A DNA stretch of 8,261 nucleotides from CAZRIE01 sp964600075 (GTDB taxonomy: Bacteria > Bacteroidota > Bacteroidia > Flavobacteriales > Flavobacteriaceae): positions 1 through 8,261 of the forward strand of contig CAZRIE010000151.1 of NCBI GenBank assembly GCA_964600075.1, read 5' to 3'. The notes under the pieces were generated by a model that made no database searches, was not told the origin of the DNA, and saw nothing but the letters and a program-made list of their open reading frames with translations. This document shows, piece by piece, positions 1 through 6,279 of this stretch; the first letter of the stretch is position 1, and the number at the start of each line of letters is the position of its first letter. A program made the translations under genes and the position numbers.

Positions 1-654
1 AAATACATAGCTGAATTTACAGGTCTGCCGTTTCGCACAGCGGATAACAAATTTGAAGCTTTGGCCGCGCACGATGCCATTGTAGAGAGCCACGGCGCCT
101 TAAAACAATTAGCGGTGTCACTCAATAAAATCGCCAACGATATTCGTATGATGGCCTCGGGACCTCGCTCGGGTATTGGTGAAATTATCATTCCTGCTAA
201 TGAACCTGGTAGTTCCATTATGCCCGGAAAAGTAAATCCTACTCAATGTGAGGCACTAACTATGGTATGTGCCCAAGTTATGGGTAACGACGTCGCCATA
301 TCGGTAGGGGGCACGCAGGGGCACTACGAACTCAATGTATTCAAACCAATGATGGCAGCCAATATTTTGCAATCAGCACAGCTTATTGGCGATGCCTGCG
401 TAAGTTTCGATGTTAATTGCGCATCGGGTATAGAGCCTAATCACGAGGTCATAAAAGAGCTTTTGAACAATTCTTTAATGTTGGTAACAGCATTGAACAC
501 CAAAATAGGCTATTACAAAGCTGCGGAAATTGCAAATACCGCTCATAAAAATGGCACGACACTCAAAGAAGAGGCCGTTAATCTCGGTTATGTTACTGCC
601 CAGGACTATGACGAATGGGTCAAACCTGAGGCTATGGTAGGGACCTTAAAGTGA
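1..654 (+). CDS. fumC: Class II fumarate hydratase (fumarase C), C-terminal part; 5' end outside window
   Basis: Fumarase C interconverts fumarate and L-malate in the TCA cycle, as a soluble homotetramer without an iron-sulfur cluster. The reading frame is open from base 1 to the TGA at 652-654, giving 217 residues, roughly the second half of a protein that is usually about 465 aa. The family signature GSSIMPGKVNP lies at fragment residues 70-80 (bases 208-240); its second serine matches the catalytic serine of the mobile SS loop in the aspartase/fumarase superfamily. Further matches to E. coli FumC as I recall it are TGLPF, NKFEALAAHDA, GIGEI, VMGNDVAI, ELNVF, GIEPN, LMLVTALN, IGYYKAAEIA and the final MVGTLK. 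NKFEA and the fumarase-like C-terminal domain argue for fumarase rather than aspartase or argininosuccinate lyase. The true start and the catalytic histidine region are upstream of the window. The TTG at base 61 is an internal leucine codon, not a start. A strong hairpin follows 13 nt after the stop. Confidence 0.97.
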   Translation, partial: KYIAEFTGLPFRTADNKFEALAAHDAIVESHGALKQLAVSLNKIANDIRMMASGPRSGIGEIIIPANEPGSSIMPGKVNPTQCEALTMVCAQVMGNDVAISVGGTQGHYELNVFKPMMAANILQSAQLIGDACVSFDVNCASGIEPNHEVIKELLNNSLMLVTALNTKIGYYKAAEIANTAHKNGTTLKEEAVNLGYVTAQDYDEWVKPEAMVGTLK

Positions 655-667
655 AAATTCAAGACAA

Positions 668-699
668 AAAAAGGGTCAATTCGAAAATTGACCCTTTTT
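668..699. terminator. Bidirectional intrinsic terminator between convergent genes
   Basis: A perfect 14-bp inverted repeat has arms at 668-681 and 686-699 around a CGAA loop (UUCG when read on the minus strand). The stem core GGGTCAATT/AATTGACCC is flanked by A5 on the left and T5 on the right, so either strand's transcript ends in a hairpin with a U run. It lies 13 nt past the fumC stop and 21 nt past the stop of the minus-strand coiled-coil gene, so it can serve both convergent genes. Confidence 0.9.
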
Positions 700-720
700 A
701 ATATAAAATGTTAGTGTTCC

Positions 721-1608
721 CTATTTCAAGGTGAACTTAGAAGTTCCCAATAATTTTAATCTGTCGTCGTAGACATTGACCATATAGTTACCATCTTTGA
801 AATCACCTGCTGGCTTGCTGATGTAGTCACAGACGTCCAGTGATTTGTTCTCGTAGTAAAAACTAGTTCCTTTGCTGTAAGTTACCGACGCGCCAGAATC
901 GTTTGTCTTAGAGTAACTTTCTCCCAATACGTTACCTTGTGGGTCAAGTACTTCTACGAAAAACTCTCTATCACCTGCTTCGGCGATTACGTTGTCAGCT
1001 ACCGTAAAGCAAATTTTAAACTTATCGGTTCTTTTGGCTCTTGAAGTAGAAACCAATTTACCACTACTGCGTTCTTTTACTGCGTCAACATTGAACTTTG
1101 AAAGATTTAAAGCGGAACCTTTTTCAACAACATCGGCCAATTGAGTGTTCTGAACGACCAAAGAATCGTTGAAAACAGTTTGTTTCTCCAATTCGGTATA
1201 GGTACTGTCACGCTGCATTGCGATCATAGTATTCGACTGGGTAAGCGAATCAACTTGTTTCAAGAGTTGCTCTCTTTCTTGTTTCAATACACCGACTTGT
1301 CTTCTGTAGCGTCCTAAAGATGAGATATCTGCTTTCATGTTCTTTACAGAATCAATATACTTAGCGATATTGTCCCTCGCAGAAACCAACTCTTCATTGG
1401 TTGCATTACTCTCTAAGATAGCCTTATCATATTCAGATTTTAAACTATTAAGGTCTTCGACCACCAATTCCTTCTCTTGTGAAAGAACGCTTTCGTTCTT
1501 TTTCTTTTCTTGATAAAGACTAACAGTATAGATAATAGTACCCAATAGTACAACACCCAGTAGACCTGCCAGTACTTTTAATCCGTTGTTACTTTTTGTT
1601 TCAGTCAT
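721..1608 (-). CDS. Membrane-anchored coiled-coil protein with C-terminal beta-rich domain, function unknown
   Basis: Role unknown. The 295-aa protein has a short polar N-terminus, one hydrophobic segment at about residues 10-31 (LKVLAGLLGVVLLGTIIYTV) that should be a membrane anchor, and a long charged Lys/Glu/Leu/Ser-rich stretch at about 34-162 with heptad-like spacing that looks like a coiled coil. The last part, about 166-295, alternates hydrophobic and polar residues as in a beta-sandwich (KFKICFTVADN, REFFVEVLDPQGNVLGE, GNYMVNVYDD). There is no lipobox, and no Walker A or other ATPase motif. Similar flavobacterial proteins are, as I recall, sometimes labelled 'chromosome partitioning protein ParA'; nothing in this sequence supports that name. 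The likely topology is N-in with the coiled coil and beta domain in the periplasm (inference). The ATG at 1606-1608 has an A-rich leader with no Shine-Dalgarno, and a promoter-like box lies about 110 nt upstream. The gene converges on fumC. Confidence 0.85.
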   Translation of the reverse strand: MTETKSNNGLKVLAGLLGVVLLGTIIYTVSLYQEKKKNESVLSQEKELVVEDLNSLKSEYDKAILESNATNEELVSARDNIAKYIDSVKNMKADISSLGRYRRQVGVLKQEREQLLKQVDSLTQSNTMIAMQRDSTYTELEKQTVFNDSLVVQNTQLADVVEKGSALNLSKFNVDAVKERSSGKLVSTSRAKRTDKFKICFTVADNVIAEAGDREFFVEVLDPQGNVLGESYSKTNDSGASVTYSKGTSFYYENKSLDVCDYISKPAGDFKDGNYMVNVYDDRLKLLGTSKFTLK

Positions 1609-1719
1609 AATGTTTAAATTAATTTCTTTTAAATCAAGTGTTTGTTTGTATCAGGTTATATACGATAAGATTTTATTTTTAGATTTTTTATCGAAAAAAA
1701 ATCGATTAATTACACGATT

Positions 1720-1727
1720 CAAAGGTA
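1720..1727 (-). promoter_or_regulatory. Candidate Bacteroidota -7 box (TACCTTTG) for the coiled-coil gene
   Basis: On the minus strand these bases read TACCTTTG, a full match to the Bacteroidota sigma-A -7 consensus TAnnTTTG. The box points toward the gene starting at 1608 and would give a leader of about 105-110 nt. No well-spaced TTTG -33 element is visible: the nearest TTTTG is about 27 nt upstream, which is too far. The box lies in the 163-nt spacer between two divergent genes. I see no comparable box on the plus strand for the GNAT gene. Confidence 0.4.
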
Positions 1728-1771
1728 CCAATATTTTAACTTTAGGAGTTAAATCAAAATTTAAGGTTATT

Positions 1772-2245
1772 ATGTCTTTGGAAATTATCCCCTTCGAACC
1801 AAGGCATTCCCATATATTCAGGGATTTGAACGTAGCTTGGCTAAAAAAATATTTCTATGTAGAACCCAAGGATATCGAGCTCTTGGAAAACTGCCAAAAG
1901 TCCATTATAGATGAAGGCGGCTACATTTTTTTTGCAAAAAATGAAGATAATATTGTGGGATGTTTCTCTTTTATCCCACTCAACAATACTACTTATGAAC
2001 TTGGAAAAATGGCCGTAGACCCTAATTTTCAGGGTTTAAAGATTGGTCAAAAACTACTTACTTTTGCCATAGATTTTGCGATAAGACACCATTGGGATAA
2101 AATCGTGCTCTATTCCAGCACTAAACTAGATACCGCGTTACATATCTATAGCAAATATGGTTTCCGTGAGGCGGTATTGGAAAAGGAAGTGCGCTATGCG
2201 CGCAGTGATATCAAAATGGAACTAGAATTAAATAACCAAATTTAA
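1772..2245 (+). CDS. GNAT family N-acetyltransferase
   Basis: A predicted cytoplasmic enzyme that moves an acetyl group from acetyl-CoA to an amine; the substrate cannot be told from sequence. The 157-aa length is normal for a single GNAT domain. The acetyl-CoA binding motif A is at residues 76-97, with the pyrophosphate loop Q87-G-L-K-I-G92 (the Q/RxxGxG/A pattern). The following strand is IVLYSS (111-116), and motif B is ALHIYSKYGF (122-131), with the tyrosine before the GF turn that often acts as general acid. The N-terminus (IIPFEPRHSHIFRDLN, then WLKKYFYVEPKD) resembles a GNAT subgroup that also occurs fused to MarR-type regulators; no such fusion is present here. The frame is open back to an ATG at 1586, but those 62 extra residues are low-complexity spacer translation and overlap the divergent gene's start. 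The ATG at 1772 starts the conserved domain and has AAGG a few bases upstream, so it is preferred. The lipoprotein gene follows after 13 nt, probably in the same transcript. Confidence 0.9.
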   Translation: MSLEIIPFEPRHSHIFRDLNVAWLKKYFYVEPKDIELLENCQKSIIDEGGYIFFAKNEDNIVGCFSFIPLNNTTYELGKMAVDPNFQGLKIGQKLLTFAIDFAIRHHWDKIVLYSSTKLDTALHIYSKYGFREAVLEKEVRYARSDIKMELELNNQI

Positions 2246-2258
2246 AATCGAACTTGCT

Positions 2259-3071
2259 ATGAAAAAATCAATATGTATTGCGTTTATCGGTAGCCTTTTG
2301 TTATTCGGATGCAAGGAAACCAAGAAATCTGATAAACCCGCACTTTTGGATGCAGACCCTGAGTACATTGCCCCCGAAATGCCCAAGGTGAAGGTTGAGA
2401 AAGCAATCAAAATCATTCCCATAGAACATGCCACCGCCGTATTGGAATGGAACGACATTACTATTTACATAGACCCCGTAGGCGGAGCGGAAGCTTTTAC
2501 AGGTCAAAAGAAGCCCGATTTGATATTGGTTACCGACATTCATGGTGATCACCTTAGTGTAGAAACCTTGGAGGCATTGGATACCGAAAAAGCCAAAATT
2601 ATGATGCCCCAGGCCGTTGCTGATAAAATGCCAGAAAAATTCACACCTCAAATCGATGTACTCAACAATGGCGATTCTAAAGAACGCTATGACATTACTG
2701 TTGAAGCCCTACCGATGTATAATTTGAGAGAAGAAGCCTTAAAGTTTCATGAAAAAGGGCGCGGAAATGGTTATGTACTAAATATTGGTGGAGAGCGGAT
2801 CTATTTTTCGGGCGATACCGAAGACATTGCAGAAATGCGGAGCCTAAAAAATATAGACAGAGCATTTGTTTGCATGAACCTGCCCTACACCATGACTCCC
2901 AAAAGTGCGGCCGATGCTGTTCTTGAGTTCAAACCAAAACAAGTATACCCCTATCACTATCGTGGAAAACCCGATGTAAGTGATATCAATAAATTTAAAG
3001 AATTAGTGAACGCAGGTAACCCTGAAATCGAGGTTATTCAATTGGATTGGTACCCAAAGGAAGCTTACTGA
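2259..3071 (+). CDS. UlaG-like metallo-beta-lactamase-fold lipoprotein
   Basis: A predicted metal-dependent hydrolase anchored to the cell envelope; substrate unknown. Residues 1-18 form a lipoprotein signal: MKK, a hydrophobic core, then the lipobox LLFGC with the lipidated Cys18, followed by a Lys/Glu-rich tether (KETKKSDK). The rest follows the COG2220/UlaG layout: IIPIEHATAVLEW (53-65, His57), strand DITIYIDP (66-73), metal loop VTDIHGDH (91-98), H164 with GRGNGYV (167-173), FSGDTE (183-188, Asp186) and the late YPYHY with His233. The usual metal motif is HxHxDH; here the first position is Asp93, with His95, Asp97 and His98 kept. This resembles UlaG-type lactonases and related hydrolases rather than true beta-lactamases, so antibiotic resistance should not be inferred. 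The 270-aa length fits one complete domain. The start ATG lies 13 nt after the GNAT stop, suggesting co-transcription. The gene converges on ettA. Confidence 0.88.
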   Translation: MKKSICIAFIGSLLLFGCKETKKSDKPALLDADPEYIAPEMPKVKVEKAIKIIPIEHATAVLEWNDITIYIDPVGGAEAFTGQKKPDLILVTDIHGDHLSVETLEALDTEKAKIMMPQAVADKMPEKFTPQIDVLNNGDSKERYDITVEALPMYNLREEALKFHEKGRGNGYVLNIGGERIYFSGDTEDIAEMRSLKNIDRAFVCMNLPYTMTPKSAADAVLEFKPKQVYPYHYRGKPDVSDINKFKELVNAGNPEIEVIQLDWYPKEAY

Positions 3072-3083
3072 TATTAGTAACTA

Positions 3084-3124
3084 CGAAGTACGCTTTATAA
3101 ATCGGGACTTTAAATCTTACTTCG
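3084..3124. terminator. Weak inverted repeat between convergent stop codons, doubtful terminator
   Basis: CGAAGTA at 3084-3090 pairs perfectly with TACTTCG at 3118-3124, leaving a loop of 27 nt. It sits in the 72-nt gap between the convergent lipoprotein and ettA genes, where a terminator is expected. The stem is short, the loop is long and no U run follows on either strand, so it may be chance. Confidence 0.2.
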
Positions 3125-3143
3125 GCCTTCTAAAATCGTCTAT

Positions 3144-4835
3144 CTATCTTATCAACTTCTTATACTTAATACGCTTAGGCAAGATATCAGCACCCAGGCG
3201 CTTTTTACGGTTCTCCTCATAATCAGAGAAGCTGCCTTCAAAGAAATACACCTGAGAGTCGCCTTCAAAGGCTAAAATATGAGTGCAAACACGATCCAAG
3301 AACCATCGATCATGAGAAATGACTACTGCGCAACCTGCAAAATTCTCAAGGCCTTCTTCTAAGGCCCGTAACGTATTGACATCTAAATCATTGGTGGGTT
3401 CATCTAAAAGCAATACATTGCCTTCTTCCTTTAACGTCATGGCCAAATGGAGGCGGTTTCGTTCACCTCCTGAGAGCATATTTACTTTCTTGTTCTGTTC
3501 GCCCCCCGAAAAGTTAAACCTACTAAGGTAGGCCCTTGAATTGACCTGCCGACCACCCATCATAATCAATTCTTGTTCGTCACTAAAGTTTTGCCAAATG
3601 GTCTTATCGGGATCGATATTCGAATGGCTTTGATCTACATATGCGATTTTAGCTGTATCACCGACCTTAAAATCTCCTTTATCTGGGTTTTCCTCATCCA
3701 TAATCATTCGGAAAATGGTCGTTTTACCGGCACCGTTAGGCCCGATAACCCCAACTATACCAGCTTGGGGCAATTTAAAGTTCAAATCTTCATAAAGTAA
3801 CTTGTCTCCATAAGCCTTGCTCACACCCTTTGCTTCCAATACATTGATACCCAAACGCGGACCGTTGGGAATGTAGATTTCAAGCTTCTCGTCTAATTGC
3901 TTTTGGTCTTGGCGCATCAACTTATCATAGTTGTTCAAACGTGCCTTTTGTTTAGTTTGGCGCCCCTTGGCACCTTGTCGTACCCATTCTAGCTCACGCT
4001 CCAAGGTTTTTTGTCGCTTTGAAGCTGTTTTGCTTTCTTGGGCCAGACGTTTTGACTTCTGATCTAACCAACTGGAATAGTTTCCTTTCCAGGGGATACC
4101 CTCTCCCCTATCAAGCTCCAGAATCCATCCGGCTACATTGTCTAAAAAGTATCGGTCATGGGTAACGGCGATAACCGTTCCCTTGTATTGTGCCAAGTGA
4201 TGTTCCAACCAATGTACCGATTCGGCATCCAAATGGTTGGTAGGCTCATCGAGGAGTAAAATTTCAGGTTCTTGTAAGAGTAGTCGACAGAGCGCCACTC
4301 GCCGTCTTTCCCCTCCGGAAAGTACTCCGATTTTTTTATCGGATTCGGGTGTGCGAAGCGCATCCATGGCAATTTCAAGTTTCGTATCGAGTTCCCAAGC
4401 ATTGGAAGCGTCTATTTTATCTTGAAGGCCCGCCTGTTTATCCATCAACTTCTGCATCTTATCGGCATCCTCATAAACCTCGGGTAAGCCGAACATATCA
4501 TTGATTTTGTTGTACTCGTCGAGAATAGCAACGGTTTCGCTTACGCCTTCCTTTACAACATCAAGAACTGTCTTATTTTCATCAAGTTGCGGCTCTTGTT
4601 CTAAGTAGCCCACATTATATCCAGGAGAGAACACCACATCTCCTTGATAGTTTTTATCAGCTCCAGCGATAATCTTCAATAAAGTGGATTTCCCGGAACC
4701 GTTCAGCCCCAAAATACCGATTTTAGCTCCATAGAAAAAACTCAGATAAATATTCTTAAGAACAGGTGTATTGGCGTTCTTGTAGCTTTTTGTCACTCCC
4801 GACATGGAGAAAATGACTTTTTTATCGTCGCTCAT
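3144..4835 (-). CDS. ettA: Energy-dependent translational throttle protein EttA (ABC-F ATPase)
   Basis: EttA is a soluble ABC-F ATPase that binds the ribosomal E site and gates entry into elongation according to the ATP/ADP ratio. The 563-aa length is close to E. coli EttA (555 aa). Two ABC cassettes are visible. The first has Walker A GLNGSGKST (43-51), signature LSGGE (172-176), Walker B ILLLDE with Glu197, and the switch His226 in THDRYFLD. The second has Walker A GPNGAGKTT (365-373), signature LSGGE (454-458), Walker B LLLDE with Glu479, and His508 in SHDRWFLD. Between signature-free segments, residues about 95-140 form the arm insertion in the first cassette, and about 242-322 form the charged interdomain linker with WVRQGAKGRQTKQKAR (284-299), which is characteristic of EttA over other ABC-F proteins. 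There are no membrane segments, so it is not a transporter. The stop is TAG, and the start ATG has an AAAAA leader without Shine-Dalgarno. A TATAATTG near-match to the -7 box (one mismatch) lies at 4872-4879 on the same strand. Confidence 0.96.
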   Translation of the reverse strand: MSDDKKVIFSMSGVTKSYKNANTPVLKNIYLSFFYGAKIGILGLNGSGKSTLLKIIAGADKNYQGDVVFSPGYNVGYLEQEPQLDENKTVLDVVKEGVSETVAILDEYNKINDMFGLPEVYEDADKMQKLMDKQAGLQDKIDASNAWELDTKLEIAMDALRTPESDKKIGVLSGGERRRVALCRLLLQEPEILLLDEPTNHLDAESVHWLEHHLAQYKGTVIAVTHDRYFLDNVAGWILELDRGEGIPWKGNYSSWLDQKSKRLAQESKTASKRQKTLERELEWVRQGAKGRQTKQKARLNNYDKLMRQDQKQLDEKLEIYIPNGPRLGINVLEAKGVSKAYGDKLLYEDLNFKLPQAGIVGVIGPNGAGKTTIFRMIMDEENPDKGDFKVGDTAKIAYVDQSHSNIDPDKTIWQNFSDEQELIMMGGRQVNSRAYLSRFNFSGGEQNKKVNMLSGGERNRLHLAMTLKEEGNVLLLDEPTNDLDVNTLRALEEGLENFAGCAVVISHDRWFLDRVCTHILAFEGDSQVYFFEGSFSDYEENRKKRLGADILPKRIKYKKLIR

Positions 4836-4968
4836 TTTTCAATTATTGATGATTACTTACTGATTAACAGTCAATTATAAAATTTATTGAAATTTATCTG
4901 GGTAGATAATGTTTCTGTTGCTTCTGGTATCAAGTACGGTTAAACATGAAAACAGAAAATTGAAACTC

Positions 4969-5151
4969 TTATACCCGTCCTTTAAGTGCATTAAAGACCC
5001 ATGCTATGGCAAAAAAACCGATTCCTACAGAAGCGAAACCCCACCCGGCGACGTCATCGTAACGGAAAGCCCCTAACGCGATAAGCGAAAGACCTACAAC
5101 TATCATAATAAATGTGGCCCATGCCAGTACAGTGTTTTTGTTCATTCCCAT
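4969..5151 (-). CDS. Small two-helix membrane protein, probably CAL67264 family
   Basis: A 60-aa protein with two predicted transmembrane helices, about residues 8-28 (VLAWATFIMIVVGLSLIALG) and 36-55 (AGWGFASVGIGFFAIAWVFN). They are joined by a short loop (AFRYDDV), and the tail is basic (ALKGRV). I recognise it, with moderate certainty, as the NCBI-named CAL67264 family of flavobacterial membrane proteins; no function is known to me. The ATG at 5149-5151 gives MGMNKN; a second ATG two codons in (5143-5145) is an alternative start. The oxidoreductase lies 68 nt upstream and ettA 133 nt downstream, all on the same strand. A GATATTTG box (one mismatch from TAnnTTTG) at 5181-5188 on the minus strand could start its own transcript about 25 nt upstream of the ATG. 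The length, the clean hydrophobicity pattern and the even base composition support a real gene. Confidence 0.85.
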   Translation of the reverse strand: MGMNKNTVLAWATFIMIVVGLSLIALGAFRYDDVAGWGFASVGIGFFAIAWVFNALKGRV

Positions 5152-5219
5152 GGTGTTTCGGTTTGGATTATAGGTAACATCAAATATCGTAATTTTAATA
5201 GCAACTCTAGACTCGAAAG

Positions 5220-6209
5220 TTAATTTTGTTCTTCAAAAGGAAAAATGATTCCCGCTTTTTGACGAACATCGTATAGTAGCTTTGCCAAATCACTGCTATT
5301 CTTATGACTCCAGAGATCGCTTTGCAATCTTCCAGAGGTCAAGCATGCGTGCACTTCTTCTATTTCATAGGTATATCCCTTGCCGATCTTAGGCATTTCA
5401 TGATCAATGATTTCACCTTCTTTTTCAAGCGAATACCTAGAAGCTTCATGCCATCTAGGATGTAGAAAAATGGTGCCTTCACTGCCCGATATTTCGGCCT
5501 TCATTTCGGAATTTGAGCTAAGCCCACTATAAAGAACGGCTTGTGCATTAGGATAATCGAAAATCATGGAAGTTTGTACCTCTATTCCTGTTTTGTAAAA
5601 TTTCGAACTCGCCTGTATGCGCTCGGGCATTCCTAATAGTAAATAGGTCAAAAATATAGGATAGATTCCAATATCCAACAAAGAACCACCCGCTAGAGCA
5701 GGATTTAACAATCTACCTTCAACATCCTTTCCTAAACCATAAAAGGCAAAATCCGCATGTAAATAGTGGATATTTCCAATTTCTCCATTATCTATCAACT
5801 TTTTTGTTTTTTGGATAGCCGGATTAAATCGGCTCCAAAGGGCTTCCATTAAAAATACCTTGTTTTTATTGGCAACGCCTATCATTCGTTCCACTTCTTT
5901 GGGATGTACTCCCATAGGCTTTTCGCAAAGTACATGTTTGCCATGTTCCATAGCTTTTATGCTTAAAGCTTCATGCGATGTATGTGGTGTGGCAATATAA
6001 ATAACATCTACAAGGTCGCACTTAAATAGCTCCTCATAACTACCGAAAGCGCTAGTTGCTCCGTATTCGTTTGCAAACTCCACCGCTTTCTCATGGCTTC
6101 TAGAAGCAACCGCCGTCAAATTCGCGCTTCCAACCAATGCTAAGTCTTTAGCGAAGGTGTGTGCAATACCACCCAAACCTATTATTCCCCAACGTATCTC
6201 TTGTGCCAT
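5220..6209 (-). CDS. Gfo/Idh/MocA family NAD(P)-dependent oxidoreductase, dihydrodiol dehydrogenase-like
   Basis: A predicted cytoplasmic dehydrogenase acting on a sugar, polyol or dihydrodiol; the substrate is not certain. The N-terminal Rossmann fold starts with WGIIGLGGIA (7-16), giving the GxGxxA dinucleotide site. VDVIYIATPHTSH (67-79) and the CEKPMG motif (95-100, with the catalytic-type Lys97) follow. The C-terminal alpha/beta domain begins near residue 122 with EALWSRFNP and has GGSLLDIGIYPI (174-185). In that motif Asp179 and Tyr183 sit where many Gfo/Idh/MocA enzymes carry DxGxH. Tyr in place of His, the LMEALWSRFNP block and the 329-aa length point to the dimeric dihydrodiol dehydrogenase / D-xylose dehydrogenase branch (inference from family knowledge). 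No signal peptide is present, so it is not of the secreted Tat-dependent type. The start ATG at 6207-6209 directly precedes the Rossmann strand. A full TACATTTG box lies 17 nt upstream. The small membrane protein gene follows in the same direction after 68 nt. Confidence 0.92.
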   Translation of the reverse strand: MAQEIRWGIIGLGGIAHTFAKDLALVGSANLTAVASRSHEKAVEFANEYGATSAFGSYEELFKCDLVDVIYIATPHTSHEALSIKAMEHGKHVLCEKPMGVHPKEVERMIGVANKNKVFLMEALWSRFNPAIQKTKKLIDNGEIGNIHYLHADFAFYGLGKDVEGRLLNPALAGGSLLDIGIYPIFLTYLLLGMPERIQASSKFYKTGIEVQTSMIFDYPNAQAVLYSGLSSNSEMKAEISGSEGTIFLHPRWHEASRYSLEKEGEIIDHEMPKIGKGYTYEIEEVHACLTSGRLQSDLWSHKNSSDLAKLLYDVRQKAGIIFPFEEQN

Positions 6210-6225
6210 ATGATTCCAATTTTTC

Positions 6226-6233
6226 CAAATGTA
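6226..6233 (-). promoter_or_regulatory. Candidate -7 promoter box (TACATTTG) for the oxidoreductase
   Basis: On the minus strand these bases read TACATTTG, a full match to the Bacteroidota -7 consensus TAnnTTTG. The box lies 17 nt upstream of the ATG at 6209, implying a leader of roughly 10-13 nt. No clear TTTG -33 element is seen at the usual spacing. Confidence 0.45.
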
Positions 6234-6248
6234 AACAATTTTACTGCT

Positions 6249-6256
6249 TACCTTTA
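6249..6256 (+). promoter_or_regulatory. Candidate -7 promoter box (TACCTTTA) for the carboxylase subunit
   Basis: TACCTTTA matches TAnnTTTG except for the last base and ends 23 nt before the ATG at 6280. It lies in the same 70-nt divergent spacer as the minus-strand box at 6226-6233. No convincing -33 element was found, and AT-rich spacers produce such near-matches easily. Confidence 0.25.
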
Positions 6257-6279
6257 GAATCTAAAAGAGACGATATTCG

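Noticed and set aside
1682..1710. A/T-rich stretch with two ATCGA copies around A8, considered as an operator or hairpin
   Set aside because: The repeats are five bases long in an AT-rich spacer and do not form a convincing palindrome or hairpin.
1586..1771. An N-terminal extension of 62 codons to the GNAT gene starting at 1586
   Set aside because: It translates AT-rich spacer, overlaps the start of the divergent gene and adds residues before a complete GNAT domain; the ATG at 1772 begins the conserved sequence.
2301..2651. Long antisense frames (2228-2458 and 2301-2651) opposite the lipoprotein gene
   Set aside because: They lie opposite a well-supported coding frame, show no recognisable family features, and are explained as shadows of its codon pattern.
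2259..3071. Reading the MBL-fold lipoprotein as a beta-lactamase resistance gene
   Set aside because: Its motifs follow the UlaG/COG2220 hydrolase layout with an altered metal motif; the fold alone does not imply action on beta-lactams.
4142..4402. Frames within ettA on both strands (3319-3531, 3573-3800, 4142-4402, 4237-4425)
   Set aside because: They overlap the conserved ABC cassettes of ettA in other frames and encode nothing recognisable.
3144..4835. Reading the ABC protein as a transporter or an antibiotic-resistance ABC-F protein
   Set aside because: There is no membrane domain, and the arm, the linker WVRQGAKGRQTKQKAR and the length match EttA.
4836..4968. Gap between ettA and the small membrane protein, considered for a terminator or small RNA
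   Set aside because: Only a 6-bp imperfect pairing (TTTCTG with CAGAAA) without a U run was found, and no open frame of note.
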